From contig JASAMV010004872.1 in assembly GCA_030248065.1 (NCBI GenBank), forward strand, positions 1-64,000: a stretch of 64,000 nt of DNA, written 5' to 3'. Source of the stretch: Rhynchonema sp. JSB1_4 (lineage: Eukaryota > Nematoda > Chromadorea > Monhysterida > Xyalidae). Shown one piece after another: positions 32,560 through 43,506 of this stretch. Made by a program: the position numbers and the translations under genes. Below the pieces are notes generated by a model. It was not told where the DNA came from, ran no database searches, and was given only the letters and a program-made list of their open reading frames with translations. The number at the start of each line of letters is the position of its first letter. Position 1 is the first letter of the stretch.

Positions 32560-35095
32560 TGGGTCGGGGAATCGGCACCCATTTAGTCACGTGATCCTTG
32601 GTGTTCAAGGGGAGCATCGGCGTTTGGAGTCACCTCACCGATTTCCCTCAAAAATGTGTATTCGAGGGTTCGTTTAGCCGGTTAGTCAGAATTTTATATT
32701 ATTAGTTTTTGCACACCGCCTTTAGCGAAGGATTTCAGCCATTTGGGCAATACATAGCTATATGTAGCTAACGGTGGGAACAAGATGTCGTGACCGTGAG
32801 CATTTGTCCCTTTTGGCGTCCATTATGGCCACGAACAGAGGTAAACCGTGTCACACATCTGTCAGGATCCTACACCTACACGGTATATAATGTAATTGGA
32901 AACGTCTGGTTCCGGCGATAAAACAAGCGATAAAGTTCAGCCCACATGTTTACCGGAACAACAAAAGTAATAAAAGTTCCGCAATAAAAGTTTGCGACCA
33001 TACTTTTACGGAACTCCAGAGGGAAGATTGTCATTTGTCTTTACGGCGTATGTATGTTAAAGTCAATGAAACGCGGAATCTGGGCAACTTTGCACTATGA
33101 TGAGGTGCAAAAAAACAAATGAAATGAAATGATGAGATCTTCTCACACCTTTCATGGAACCAGGAACTTTTCTACTTCGGCTTAAACATAATCACTGTCA
33201 CTCAGAAACCACACCATTTTCTTATTTCCATCTTCTAACCTGGCAGAAACGATGCTGAAGAAAAAAACGCTAAACGATCTGCAGTTACTGTATATATGGA
33301 ACAGAATGTCCAAATACTGATTCATTTAAGAGCAAAGACTGTACACACCTGGCTAACGTTCCGGAATACTTATAAAATGGGATGATTACCCTGGAAAGGA
33401 ATATTTGCTGAAGCCAAGCTTGAGACCGCGAGTATAGAGACTGTTAATATGGCTACATACGTTGTAGGTACATGCTTGGCCCGACGTTGTGTATGAAACG
33501 TAATTTTATGCACGTTGGAGCTTCATCTCCATTAGAGCTCTTGAACGAAGGGGACTGTTATTGGGGCCTTTAGCTGGGTATTTTATGGTGTGCCAACGGC
33601 ACCCGTACGCAAATGCACCTATCACACAACTTTGCGCATCACAAAGCCGCATAAACTTTACGGTACTTCCATACCCTTTACATGCGCAGTTGGTGTGGTC
33701 AGGTATTAACTGCAATAATCTACGTATACTCAAAAGTCTAGAACCGGAAAATGGCCCGTTTGGTGAGCCGCTGAATTCGCGCTAACAGGTATCAAAACAA
33801 ACATGCCTACATGACTTGACAGCTATTGGTTAACGATGTTTCGCATGAAGGGGCGTGTGACAGCTGGGGCAAGATACTGAAATAACACTTTTTCGCTCAA
33901 AATTTTGCTAATTGAGGGTTTGAACATGAACGATTATGGTTTACTCTTTGAACGTAGGCGGGTAAAACTGAGCTTAAAACCAAGATCTACGATGTGATTA
34001 CTTTGAACTTCTTGTTCCGATTTCTCGCTTGCTTTTTCGAAAGTTGCTTGGTTTATTTACATGCATATTGAAATGTGGCCAGCTGTGTCCAGTGTGCATA
34101 TTTAATGCTCCTTAGCACTTGCATTTCATGCTGACCTTTGACACGACTGTTGGATCTGTCACGTGCATTTCGGCAGTGTCTTCACGACACAGAGAGACAT
34201 CTTAAAACTGCTGAAGTCTCGAGAACACAACAAGTAAAGCTTGAAAACGTGTAAGGAAGCTTCGCACAATGGCGACGGTCGCATTTCAGACTTTTGAGAA
34301 CCGCTGAGTAATTGTTTAAGCATGAACACCGTCAGGCTGCGGGTTAGCAGGACGAGCATGAATCAGCTAACATTTCCAGATGACAACAGTCAGACAACAG
34401 CAGTCTGTGTGATGCTAAGAGGTGTGTGAGAACAAACGTTTTTCTCGCGAGACTGACGTGCCTTGTGCCCAGCGCATTATCGAATCTGTGCCTTTCTGAA
34501 TACATAAGTTTTACCACGGCATCATGAGACTCGTGTGAAGCGCGCCGCGCACGGGTATGTGTGTGACTCACACCGTGTGAGACAGCGAGCGGTCTCATGA
34601 TCCCTTGGTTCGGCAATTAATATTACGTGCGCTCGAACCACATTTTATGCTCAGAGAGATTATGTCTAATACAACTGCCATCATTTAGTGCGTGTTGAGA
34701 ACTGTACCTTCAGAATTGCGTGCGAATATACTGCGCGAAAGTTGCCTGGAATGGCCTCAAAGTCGGGACCATATCGGGGCTACGTTGGACTACACCACAA
34801 ACTAAGATAGATTGAGCACCCAATAATTCGAATGAACGGCAATGTGACAAACACACTTAAGTGTGTATGAAAGCAGCACTTAATTGCGCCGGTTCGCCGC
34901 GCCCGCCCCGGAGACGGAAACGGACAATTTTGTGTCAGATGGATGATTAATTGATGACAACGCTGAATGATACATAAAAGAATCCTGCAATATTCCGGTC
35001 GTTGGGTACGAATTTTCATGTACGCTTAAGATTTTGAAACAATTTGATGCAGTCATCCCCGAGATTTGTCAACGTCGCACACTACATGTTGCTGT
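32560..35095. other. Long stretch with no recognised gene
   Basis: No convincing exon was seen on either strand. Open frames are short and none has both splice sites and coding-like composition. The stretch holds ordinary mixed-composition sequence and no clear palindromic element. Confidence 0.45.
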
Positions 35096-35100
35096 CTCTG

Positions 35101-35226
35101 ATATGGGTTCACGGGAATCAGGCCACATGCGTGCAAAACAAAACCGACGGGCTGAGAATTGAGAAGAATGCGTTTTACAAGAGCACATCAAAAGAAAAAA
35201 TTTTCCAATGTGCTTTGAGAGCATGC
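35101..35226. repeat. 125-bp repeat, inverted copy at 41,067-41,190
   Basis: ATCAGGCCACATGCGTGCAA...GAGAATTGAGAAGAATGCGT...CAATGTGCTTTGAGAGC is repeated in reverse complement near 41,067-41,190. The two copies bracket the densest part of the transposon nest. Confidence 0.75.
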
Positions 35227-35730
35227 GAAACAGTGTCTTGCACGCGGGACCCTTTGATTAGTTCCGCGTGGAACATCTGTTTTATCACGCTTGTCCGTTT
35301 TGAATTATTGTCACTCAGTCTGGTGCAGAGGAATGCTACACGTTTCGTCGGCTTGTGCGGCAAGTGGGTGCTGGTCTAGCGCGCCACCACCAACACATAT
35401 GGAAAAGGTTGAAATCGATGGTTTGGTCGACCGAACCTTCTTTTAGAGATTTTGGGCAATCTAAGGGATGTCACTTAGTGGGTTTCAGTGGGAGATCACG
35501 CAGTTCGTGGCCAGCTCAGGGCTCAGTTGGCTGTGGTGTGGGATCCCCTGCTGTCCCGCGCACAGGGTTGGCTAAAAGAAGTAAAAATGAATAAATATCT
35601 TAAAAAAGCTCGCCCCTTTTTCTGTTTTTAAAAATTAGGAAAGTAAGTTCACTTTTTTTATTATTTCACAACTTCTTTTATTACCGTAAAGTTTGATTAA
35701 ACCCCTCGGCAAGTTTTCCGAATGAGCCCC

Positions 35731-35852
35731 CTTGGGTAAAGAATTCTCTAGTCTCTTTAGGAGCACGATAAAAGTTAATCTCATTGTCAATGAGTGTAAC
35801 TTTTATCGTGCTCGTCGTAAGAGACTTAGAGAACACTTTACCCACATTGTTG
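35731..35852. repeat. Strong hairpin around AGCACGATAAAAGTTA
   Basis: GGGTAAAGAATTCTCTAGTC and GGAGCACGATAAAAGTTA on the left pair with TAACTTTTATCGTGCTC and GAGAACACTTTACCC on the right, with a short CATTGTCAATG centre. It is a small fold-back element nested in the hAT-like copy. Confidence 0.75.
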
Positions 35853-36019
35853 TGTTTCTTTCACATAACATCTATGTGTTACGACATGTTTTTGGCAAAT
35901 AATCGCGATAATTTGCATGTAAACAGTCGTGTGTGTCACCAATAATAAGTATTCTTACCCATGCTAAATGACTAAAAGAATGCATTTGCAGTTCCAAAAG
36001 TACCATAGATGCGCAACAC

Positions 36020-36172
36020 TACTTTCAGTGTAGGATTCCAATCAAGCCCCACTTGGGGCTTATTATTTGGAAGTCTGGGATTATTTGGGATAATTTTTTT
36101 TTGTTTTAGTACCTCAAAACAGACACATGTCCCAAATAAGCCCCAGGGGGCTTAATCAACATCTCCGGTATT
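36020..36172. mobile_element. AATAAGCCCCC-family MITE
   Basis: CAAGCCCCACTTGGGGCTTA on the left, TTTGGGATAATTTTTTTT in the middle, then CCCAAATAAGCCCCAGGGGG and a CATCTCCGGTA end. Related copies: 53,556-53,722 and 54,663-54,800. Confidence 0.6.
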
Positions 36173-36544
36173 TATACCTCTCCTGTCACACGCCCTTTCT
36201 TTTCATGTTACAACTTGTATACGACGGACGACTATCCCCACACGCGAATTGTCACGATCGGGCTCATCGCAAAAACTATCCACCTAGCTGCTGCCGTTTG
36301 TAAACACACAATCGGTAATATCAACTATTCCCCTATTCTCACGTATAATTAAATATATATTTATCAATTAAATTTCGACATAGATTAATTTTCCACATAG
36401 AGAACCGAAATTTTTGTGGTCCGCCGGAATAAAAAAGTAAATCTTAAAAAATCTAAACATTCAAAAAGCTAAAAAGTTCGATGATAAAAGATTGTTTTAA
36501 TCCAACCCCGACCGGGCACATACAGTATGCATAGTCAATCAGAG

Positions 36545-37964
36545 CAGGGTTGAAAAAAATTTTTTTATTAGAGCACTGTTTTTTTAAAAAAAAAACACAA
36601 AAAAAATTATTATTTTTTTGAAAAATTTTTTTTAATTAGAAAAAGTAGCGCAAACGTCGTTTCAGGTGAAATGGAGGCGATACACAAAAATTTTTTGAAA
36701 ACTCAAAATTTTTCGTCACGTGACCCCTCACGTGGGGATCATCAACGTATGTACGAAGGCGATTCGGTTATTCTAGCAGGATCTGACGTGACGTGGACTG
36801 TACACGACTACTTTACCTATCAGTGTTTGTCGGTAGTATAAATATCACGCGGACGTGTGGGCGACTAACTGCGTAGATTGTCGCAGGATACTAAATTTCA
36901 CGTGCCAAAGATAGATGATAATGATTCACCGACAATAGGAAGCGATTATCGTTTATCGCACAATGACTCTATAAGAATTGGTCAAATTTTTTTCCTGAAT
37001 CGCAAAGCAGGCTAGTGACGGGGCAATGACGTTGCGTTGCGCGATCACACGCACAAAACACGTAGTAAAGAGAATGTTTCAGACATGTGGCAACGTGATT
37101 GATCTGCTAGAATATTTTCAGCAGAAAATGTTTTGTGAGAATCACAAGTGGCACAGTAGTTAAGAGTGACTGAACCTGAAAATCAGGATTGATTTTGATG
37201 AATTCTTATATGGTCATTGTGCGACCAATAGCTGGTGAAGTTCTGATCAAAGGAGCGATGTGCCGGAGAATGCCAAATATGCTCCTCCAAAAAGCTGCCA
37301 CTGGAAACAAATTAGTTGTTCTGAATAAGCGCGCCGCATCTGCACACATTTTATTCATGTCTCACATGCTTATACAAAGTGCGGGCATATTTGGGAAATT
37401 GATTGAAACCTCATATTCGATGTGAATCCTAAGCTAAGCCCCCAGGTGGCGTACTTGGCGTTCTCCGGTACCGGAATTCTCCAAATAGAGCCCCTGTGAA
37501 TAATGCTCTCAAGACACTGAATGAAATGAAAAGTTTCTGTTCATGATCCTGCGCCAGTACACTTGTACCCGACACTTGTATGTACACATGGTGCCTATTA
37601 GTTTCCATACGTTCTGCATAACCGTTTCACAGATTGGTGGGGCTACAATATAAAAAACTATCGTGTCAAAGCAGCAGGCACTGACTTATCATTTAAAAAA
37701 ACGGAGGTCCATCACTTCTTTACGACTCATTTTGGCGGTCAAACTAAGCGTCGCAGGCGCGATTTTGGGAAATTTGACCCAACCTAGAAAAAAAATTCAA
37801 AACTTTTTGCCTTAAAAAGGCCATTTTTGGAAGAATTAGGCGATCTTGTTTTTCCGAAAAACTCGTGTTTTTAATTAAAAAAGAACAGAATATCTGGCTC
37901 TTCAAAAAAACATTTTTTTTTAAATTTTTTTTAAAATTAACCACTGTTTTTTTAAACAACCCTG
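36545..37964. mobile_element. hAT-like element with CAGGGTTG ends and perfect 8-bp TSD, 1,420 bp
   Basis: It starts CAGGGTTGAAAAAAATTTT and ends AAACAACCCTG. Both flanks are AATCAGAG (36,537-36,544; 37,965-37,972). It contains a TTGGTCGCACAATG element near 36,958-37,229 and an AAGCCCCCAGG fragment near 37,438. No transposase frame is visible. Confidence 0.85.
36958..37229. mobile_element. TTGGTCGCACAATG element, copy 2, nested
   Basis: The right end GTCATTGTGCGACCAA-TA is intact. The left end is degraded (TATCGCACAATGACTC). The interior shows the shared AGAATGTTTCAG, TATTTTCAGCAGAAAATGTT and GCACAGTAGTTAAGAGTG segments. Confidence 0.65.
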
Positions 37965-37988
37965 AATCAGAGCGATCTAATTGTGGTA

Positions 37989-38284
37989 AAGGCAGTCTAC
38001 CGGAGGTTGTCACTCAGCCCCCGAATACCGTAACAAAAAGTAATTTTGATCTGCAAGGATCGTGTCCAGACCATTTTGTTTTTTATCTATGTTTTGCGTG
38101 TTAGCGCCAACACCAACCAACATTTCCAAGTTTTGGTGATCGACGCGCACGATGACAATTTCCAGCTTGCTCCCGCTAATACACGTGTCGATAAGCTGCG
38201 ATCAGCGTGGGTCTCGCAACGATCTCGCTTGCGGTGGATTACGGTATTCGGGGGCTGAGTGACAACCTCCCGTAGACTGCCTTT
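37989..38284. mobile_element. GGCAGTCTAC palindromic MITE, copy 2, TA-flanked
   Basis: Ends TA-AAGGCAGTCTACCGGAGG and CCTCCCGTAGACTGCCTT-TA. The interior matches copy 1 at 2,905-3,197 (TTTGTTTTTTATCTATGTTT, GACAATTTCCAGCTTGCT, AATACACGTGTCGATAAG). Arm identity is higher than in copy 1. Confidence 0.85.
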
Positions 38285-38722
38285 ATGTTGGTGTTGTTCT
38301 GCAGTTTTTACGCCGCTTTTGGTGTCGTTTTGATTGACACATTTTTCCAAAAAGTAATGGAGTCTTGCAGTGTTCCTAAAAAACGAAAACATTATTTCCG
38401 TTTGTCACCGAGCCAACTCTATTTTCATCCCAATTTCTTTGCTCGGACCATGTCTTTCCCAGGCGAGCACTCTTTCCTGAATTTTTTCCTGTTTTGTTCG
38501 CTTTTATTAAGGAAATTTTTTCCCTAGGAACAGTGGTAAAAAAGAGGATTTGTAATTGTCTGCTGGTCGATTATGGCAATAGCACTCCACATCCACACAA
38601 CACATACATACACTTCAAAATCCAAATTCCGTCTGCGGCATGGCATGGGTCGCGAAAAGCGAAGGAAAAAGAAAACCTCTCTATCATAATGAATTTTTTT
38701 ATGAGGTCCTCCCTCGTAAACC
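38285..38722. other. Stretch between elements with no recognised gene
   Basis: Short open frames only. I see no splice-supported exon or clear repeat. Confidence 0.4.
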
Positions 38723-38830
38723 AGAGATCGGAAACGGGCCGGGTAAAGTCGGCCCGGCCCGGCCCGGTCAGCGAAAAGTCCGGCCCGGCCCGGTGGAGGG
38801 CTGCAGGTCGGCCCGGCCCGGCCCATTTTG
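38723..38830. repeat. Partial GGCCCGGCCC-word element
   Basis: It begins CAGAGATCGGAAACGGGCC and carries three GGCCCGGCCCGG words. It resembles an arm of the element at 38,934-39,724 in inverse orientation. It abuts a hairpin (38,831-38,917, GGCACTCCTTCGAT ... ATCGAAGGAGTGCCG). Confidence 0.5.
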
Positions 38831-38933
38831 GCTTATCCGGCACTCCTTCGATTCGATACCCGATGTTCTTCTCTTGAGAACTGGGTCCCGAGTATCGAAG
38901 GAGTGCCGCTTATCCCCCCTTAAGGGTTGACTC

Positions 38934-39724
38934 CAGAGGTCGCAATCGGGCCGGCCCGACCTCGGGCCGGGCCGGGCCGCGATTTTGGGCTTTTGGCTCG
39001 GGCCGGGCCGGGCCGGAGATTTGGAGGGTCGGGCCGGGCCGGGCACCCCGGCCCGAAGCTTCTGAAGTGACTTATTTTACTGAAAAAGTAGGGGTTTTTT
39101 GTCCAAAATACTAAAATTTCTGACGGATTCAGCAAGTAAGTGATCAGCATTGTCCAGTCGTGTGGCTACCCAGGCGTGCAATCAACCTACTGTACCACCA
39201 GAAAGGCCTGAAATCAACCTACCTACTGTACCGACCGGCCGAGCTAGGGGGGAACAAAATTTTTTATGTCCAAGTTTAGATGAAAATGTACTCTTAAAAC
39301 CCTCAAAATTTTTCGATTATTTGGAATGAAAAATATGGATTTTATACCATTTTGAGCCAAAAATAGCAACCTACTGTACCAGCCGGGGGGCGGCGACCTA
39401 CCTACTGTACCAGGATGGCGCGTCATCTACCTACTGTACCAGGGGGGGACCCCCAGCCACACCATTGGTATTGTCTATCTGGCGACTTTTTCATGGAAAA
39501 CAATGAAATTTCAACAAAAAAATTGATTCAAAAATCGCAAAAATTATGACAAAAATTGGGTTAAAATCTGAGCCAAAAATTCGGGCCGGGCCGGGCCGGA
39601 GATTTGGGGGTTCGGGCCGGGCCGGGCTGGAGATTTGGGGGTACGGGTCGGGCCGGGCCGGGCCGGAGATTTGGGGGCTCGGGCCGGGCCGGGCCGGCCA
39701 AACCCGGCCCGATTGCGACCTCTG
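38934..39724. mobile_element. hAT-like element with GGGCCGGGCCGGAGATTTGG words and 8-bp TSD
   Basis: Ends CAGAGGTCGCAATCGGGCC and GGCCCGATTGCGACCTCTG, flanked by GTTGACTC on both sides (38,926-38,933; 39,725-39,732). The word GGGCCGGGCCGGAGATTTGG recurs about four times inside the right end and in shorter form inside the left end. It is interrupted by the element at 39,155-39,467. Non-coding. Confidence 0.85.
39155..39467. mobile_element. hAT-like element with ACCTACCTACTGTACC words, nested
   Basis: Ends CAGTCGTGTGGCTACCCAGG and CCCCCAGCCACACCATTG. The flanks GCATTGTC and GTATTGTC match at 7 of 8 positions. The word CCTACTGTACC occurs twice inside the left end and three times inside the right end. 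The same word, inverted, characterises 40,621-41,038, and the two share ends. Confidence 0.8.
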
Positions 39725-39732
39725 GTTGACTC

Positions 39733-40110
39733 GAGATAGATACCCCTTAAGGGGGGGCAGGGTAGTACTTGGGAAGGGGGGTGGGGGGGGGTCCCCCAAA
39801 TTCATCTATCTATCGTCAACACTTTTTGATTTCATCTATCTATCGTCAACAAATTCTGGGAACAATCTATCTATCGTCAACACATTTCGACCCCAAAATG
39901 GGCATTTTTGCCTCAAAATGGCTCAAAATCGGTATTTTTTGTCCAAAATAGGCAAAAAATCGCGCGCTACGCGCGTATTTAGTACATCTAAGTACATTTT
40001 CATTAATATTTACACATTATTACATACTTAGTACACTATATTATACCTTGATTTTTGGCGACCCCCCCCCCCACCATCTATCTATCGTCAACAAGTTTGG
40101 GTCGACTCGA
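39733..40110. mobile_element. Element with ATCTATCTATCGTCAACA words and the CGCGCGC core
   Basis: The word CATCTATCTATCGTCAACA occurs near 39,803, 39,834, 39,866 and 40,074, that is three left and one right of a core. The core (39,940-40,020) reads TAGGCAAAAAATCGCGCGCT then ACGCGCGTATTTAGTAC and matches the core of 40,621-41,038. The outer ends are not firmly placed; CGACTCGAG/TGACTCGAG flanks both sides. Confidence 0.6.
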
Positions 40111-40199
40111 GCATAATTGCCGCTGTTGAAGTGAGAAAATACCGAAAACAAGCCATTTTATGGGCATTATTAACAATGATTTTTTTCGTCAGGAGGCCA

Positions 40200-41067
40200 A
40201 ATGAAAAATAACCCCCCAATAATTGACCCCCCCATAAATTGAACCCCCCAAAATGACCCCAGTGAAAAAATAGACCCCCCGGGTTCTATTTCCGACAATA
40301 CGGTAGGTACCTTGCAACCACCCCGGAGGGTACCTTGCAAACATCAATTTATGGTTTTTATGGGCAAAAATGGGTGTCTTTCGACCTCAAAACCCCAAAA
40401 ATCGCGCGCTCCTCGCGCAAACCTCCATATAATAGGTATTTTAGGCAAATTTTCGGCCAAAATGCAAAAAGTACCAATTTTTCGGCCAAATTTGCAGTAT
40501 AATGCATGCAAAAAAAACACCCTTTTTTCGGACCTCAGGGGTACCTTGCAACCTCGTTGAGGCTGGGTAGGGGGTACCTTGCAACCATCTGGATCCATCC
40601 CCCCAAGTGTACCTTGCAACCAATGGTGTGGCTGGGGGGGGGGGGGGGGGGGGGGGGGACCCCCCCCCCCAAGGTACAGTAGGTAGGTTGCCGCCCCTCG
40701 CCTGGTACAGTAGGTAGGTTGCCGCCCCTCCCCTGGTACAGTAGGTAGGTTGCCGCCCCACCTAACTTTTCACCCAAAACATTCATTTTTGGCTTAAAAT
40801 TGCTTAAAATTAGCATATTTGCCTGTAAATAGGCGAAAAATCGCGCGCTGCGCGCGAAATTAGTGTTTTAGGCCACATTTTCTTCAGTATTTAGACATAA
40901 AAAATTTCGGTTTCCAGATGACCCCCCCCAAGTGGTACGACCCCCCCCCCTAGCTCGGCTGGTACAGTAGGTAGGTTGCCGCCCCGCATTTTGGGTGGTA
41001 CAGTAAGTTGCCGCCCCGCCTGGGTAGCTACACCACTGCTTGCAACCATTTGCCTGCCACTATACTG
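40200..41067. mobile_element. Element with GGTACCTTGCAACC words, interrupted
   Basis: The word GGTACCTTGCAACC recurs near 40,312, 40,331, 40,541, 40,575 and 40,610. The right end, after the nested element, reads CCTGCCACTATACTG, similar to the ends of 41,421-42,243. Its core (AAAATCGCGCGCTCCTCGCG, 40,397) in inverse orientation matches the core of 41,421-42,243. The left end was not located. Confidence 0.55.
40621..41038. mobile_element. hAT-like element with GGTACAGTAGGTAGGTTGCC words and perfect 8-bp TSD, nested
   Basis: Ends CAATGGTGTGGCTGGGG and CCTGGGTAGCTACACCACTG, flanked by CTTGCAAC (40,613-40,620; 41,039-41,046), so it landed inside one of the host element's own words. The word GGTACAGTAGGTAGGTTGCC occurs three times left and once right, with a shorter copy further right. 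It includes a 25-G run at 40,634-40,658 followed by 11 C. Confidence 0.88.
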
Positions 41068-41190
41068 CTCTCAAAGCACATTGGAATTTTTTTGTTTTGA
41101 AATGCTCTTGTAGAACGTATTCTTCTCAATTCTCAGTCCGTCGGTTTTTTGCACGCATGTGGCCGTGGCCTGATTCCGAGAAGTCCGGCC
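41067..41190. repeat. 125-bp repeat, inverted partner of 35,101-35,226
   Basis: GCTCTCAAAGCACATTGGAA...CGTATTCTTCTCAATTCTCA...GCACGCATGTGGCC is the reverse complement of the 35.1-kb copy with few differences. Confidence 0.75.
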
Positions 41191-41420
41191 CGCCCTGACC
41201 AACTCGGCCCGGCCCGACCCGATTTTTTTATAATTTTTTCTGATGATGACTTTTGAGTTTGTTCTGAGAAGCAAGGTTTTTGACACAAAGTTGACCGCTC
41301 CAAACTAAAAAAAATTGCAAATAAGATTAAATCCAGCGCCTAAATTCGCGGTTTTTTATTAAAAAAAACTACGATTTTTTGGGCAATCTCGGGCCCGGAC
41401 GGGAAGTGTAGTCCTCGATT

Positions 41421-42243
41421 CAGTGTAGTGACAGGCCCATGTGTGGGAGGTAAGTATGATGCGGGGTTGGGACCGGAAGCGTGAGAGGTATGATTTTGGT
41501 CAGCCAAAAAGGCGAAAAAGCACCGTTTTTGTGATACAATTTTGGCCAAAAATTGAAGTAAAAATAGTACTTCTTCAAAATTTTCGCCGAAAATCGCCTA
41601 AAAATAGGTATTATGGGTGGGTTTGCGCGCGGAGCGCGCGATTTTTATGAGAATAAGGTCGAAAAACACCGATTTTTGCCTTAAAAAGGTATAAAATTGC
41701 TTGTGTGAGGTATGATTTGGAGTTGTGAGAGGTAAGTACTTAAACCCCGCTATACTTGCGGGCCGGAAAAAAAACCGTTTTTTTTCGAAAAAAAACCGTT
41801 TTTTTCCGAGGCCCGGAAAAATACGCTTTTATTTTTCCGGAAATTTTTCCAAGTGTCAACTTTTGGAAAAAAACAGTTTTTTCCAAAAATTTCCGAAATA
41901 TTTTCAAAGGTTGCGAAGGGATGTTGTCAAAACCAATGTAAATCGGTGCTAAACAGTTCAAAATGAGCACTTTTTAATCTCCAAGTGCATTTTTAGCCTG
42001 TTTCAGGCCATTTCCCGACAAAATTTTCTCCAAAATAGCCGTTTTTGGACCATGGGTATCCTTAAGTACTGGAAAAATATTTGAAAAAAAACGGTTTTTT
42101 TTCCGGAAAAAAACGGTTTTTTTCCAAAAATATATTTTGCGGAAAAATACGCAAGTATAACCCCCCCCCAACCCCCCTCGGGTTTTGTGGTAGGTAAGTA
42201 CTGAGAGGGGGTAACCCCCCAACCCCCCCCAGCCACTACTATG
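41421..42243. mobile_element. hAT-like element with GTGAGAGGTAAGTA words and perfect 8-bp TSD
   Basis: Ends CAGTGTAGTGACAGG and CCAGCCACTACTATG, flanked by CCTCGATT (41,413-41,420; 42,244-42,251). The word GAGGTA(A)GTA(T/C) recurs near 41,447, 41,485, 41,705, 41,727 and 42,190. The interior has AAAAAACCGTTTTTT palindromes and a TTGCGCGCGGAGCGCGCGAT core near 41,624. Confidence 0.85.
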
Positions 42244-42251
42244 CCTCGATT

Positions 42252-43003
42252 GACACTTCTGCACCTCATCATTAATTACATCATAATTAAATGTGGTGGT
42301 TCTTTTTAATAATGGCTGAGATTTTGTTATTTCAGGATAATTTCTTCCGTTTCGAAGTTCAACTGGGATTCGGGAAGAACAACTGAGTTCAAGTTCAACA
42401 AGAACACAACACACGCAGTTTTGTCGTGATTCGCTGAAGACACACACACAGTGAACTGATTTGGGGTCGCATTGAGCAAAAACAGCTTTGCTTGTTTGTT
42501 TATGAATCTGAAATCAGTCGGATACCACGCTTGGAAGCTAAAAGGTACGCTAGTTTATCTGATGTGCTGAAGTAATGCCCCAATAGAAGATCGTGCCATC
42601 CGGAATTTTCAGCCAAAGGGTGTCCTGGCGTTTTGGCCCAAAAAGTCTAAGCGCTGAACACGAAAAGGAGACAACATGACTATTTTTCTTCAAGCTTGCC
42701 AGATCGCTCCGGCTTAAAATTTCATTTTTTTGACCATCTCATATGCGATTTTCTTCAAATCCCTTTGCCAATAGTCTTATCCTTAGACATTTTAAAAGTA
42801 GAATCTCATGGATCCTAATCAACCGCGCCGGACATTCTGTATTCTCAACTGGAATCATCCTGGAAAACTGACCTTTGATTTGGCTTGTGAACAACAACAG
42901 TCGTAAAGTTAACGAGATTCGTCTGGGACCCTGACCCTCTGTACGTCACTGCGTGACACTTACACATTCGATAGGTTCCCGACAACACCCAACATATCTG
43001 TCT
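42252..43003. other. Stretch between elements with no recognised gene
   Basis: No exon-like frame with splice sites and no clear palindrome were seen. It is ordinary mixed-composition sequence. Confidence 0.4.
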
Positions 43004-43457
43004 TAGGGTTAGAGAGATGTCGGTTGTCAGGTGTCGGGTGCCAAAAAAGTGTAGGTGTCGGGTACCCCCAGATGTCGGGTGTCGGTTTTATTGGGACCCG
43101 ACACCCGACAGCCTACACCCGACACTTACGGTTCAAAACATCAGTATTGCTGAGAGAAGAATTTTGAGAGAAAATTTTTTTGGAACCAAATGTTTCCGAA
43201 GACGCAGAATGTGACATTTTGGTGTTTATTTCGTGTGAAAGTACTTGAATTCAGTAACTTCAGCTAAAAAATTGCACTCATGATGCAAATGAGCAAAAAT
43301 TTGCCTGTTTTTGGTCCAAGAACAGGTGTCTGGTGTCGGTTTTTTTTAAAAAAACTAGATGTCGGGTGTCGGGTTTTTTTGCAACTGTCGGGTGTCGGAC
43401 TTTTTTTTGAGATGTCGGGTGTCGGGTACCCCCCCCCCCCCCCGACCCCTTACCCTA
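43004..43457. mobile_element. hAT-like element with GATGTCGGGTGTCGGGT words, 8-bp TSD, just upstream of the NDUFB1-like gene
   Basis: Ends TAGGGTTAGAGAG and CCCCTTACCCTA, flanked by ATCTGTCT (42,996-43,003; 43,458-43,465). The word TGTCGGGTGTCGGGT and variants occur at least three times near each end, around a non-repeated centre (43,140-43,320). The right edge lies roughly 50 bp before the inferred 5' exon of the NDUFB1-like gene. Confidence 0.85.
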
Positions 43458-43506
43458 ATCTGTCTCACTCGGGCCCCAGTGACCAATTTTATATCGATAA
43501 AATACA

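Larger units (their letters stand above)
35563..36510. mobile_element. hAT-like element with CAGGGTTGG ends, 948 bp
   Basis: It starts CAGGGTTGGCTAAAAG and ends GATTGTTTTAATCCAACCCCG. The flanking octamers CCCGCGCA and ACCGGGCA match at 6 of 8 positions, so the TSD has decayed. It contains a hairpin (35,731-35,852) and an AATAAGCCCCC-family MITE (36,020-36,172), evidently later insertions. Confidence 0.65.

Noticed and set aside
39546..40031. 161-codon plus frame and its mirror frames rich in Gly/Arg/Ala/Pro
   Set aside because: It is produced by the GGGCCGGGCC words of the hAT-like element and crosses element boundaries.
41974..42447. 157-codon minus frame
   Set aside because: It crosses the right end of the 41,421-42,243 element and its A/C homopolymers. 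No domain and no splice support.
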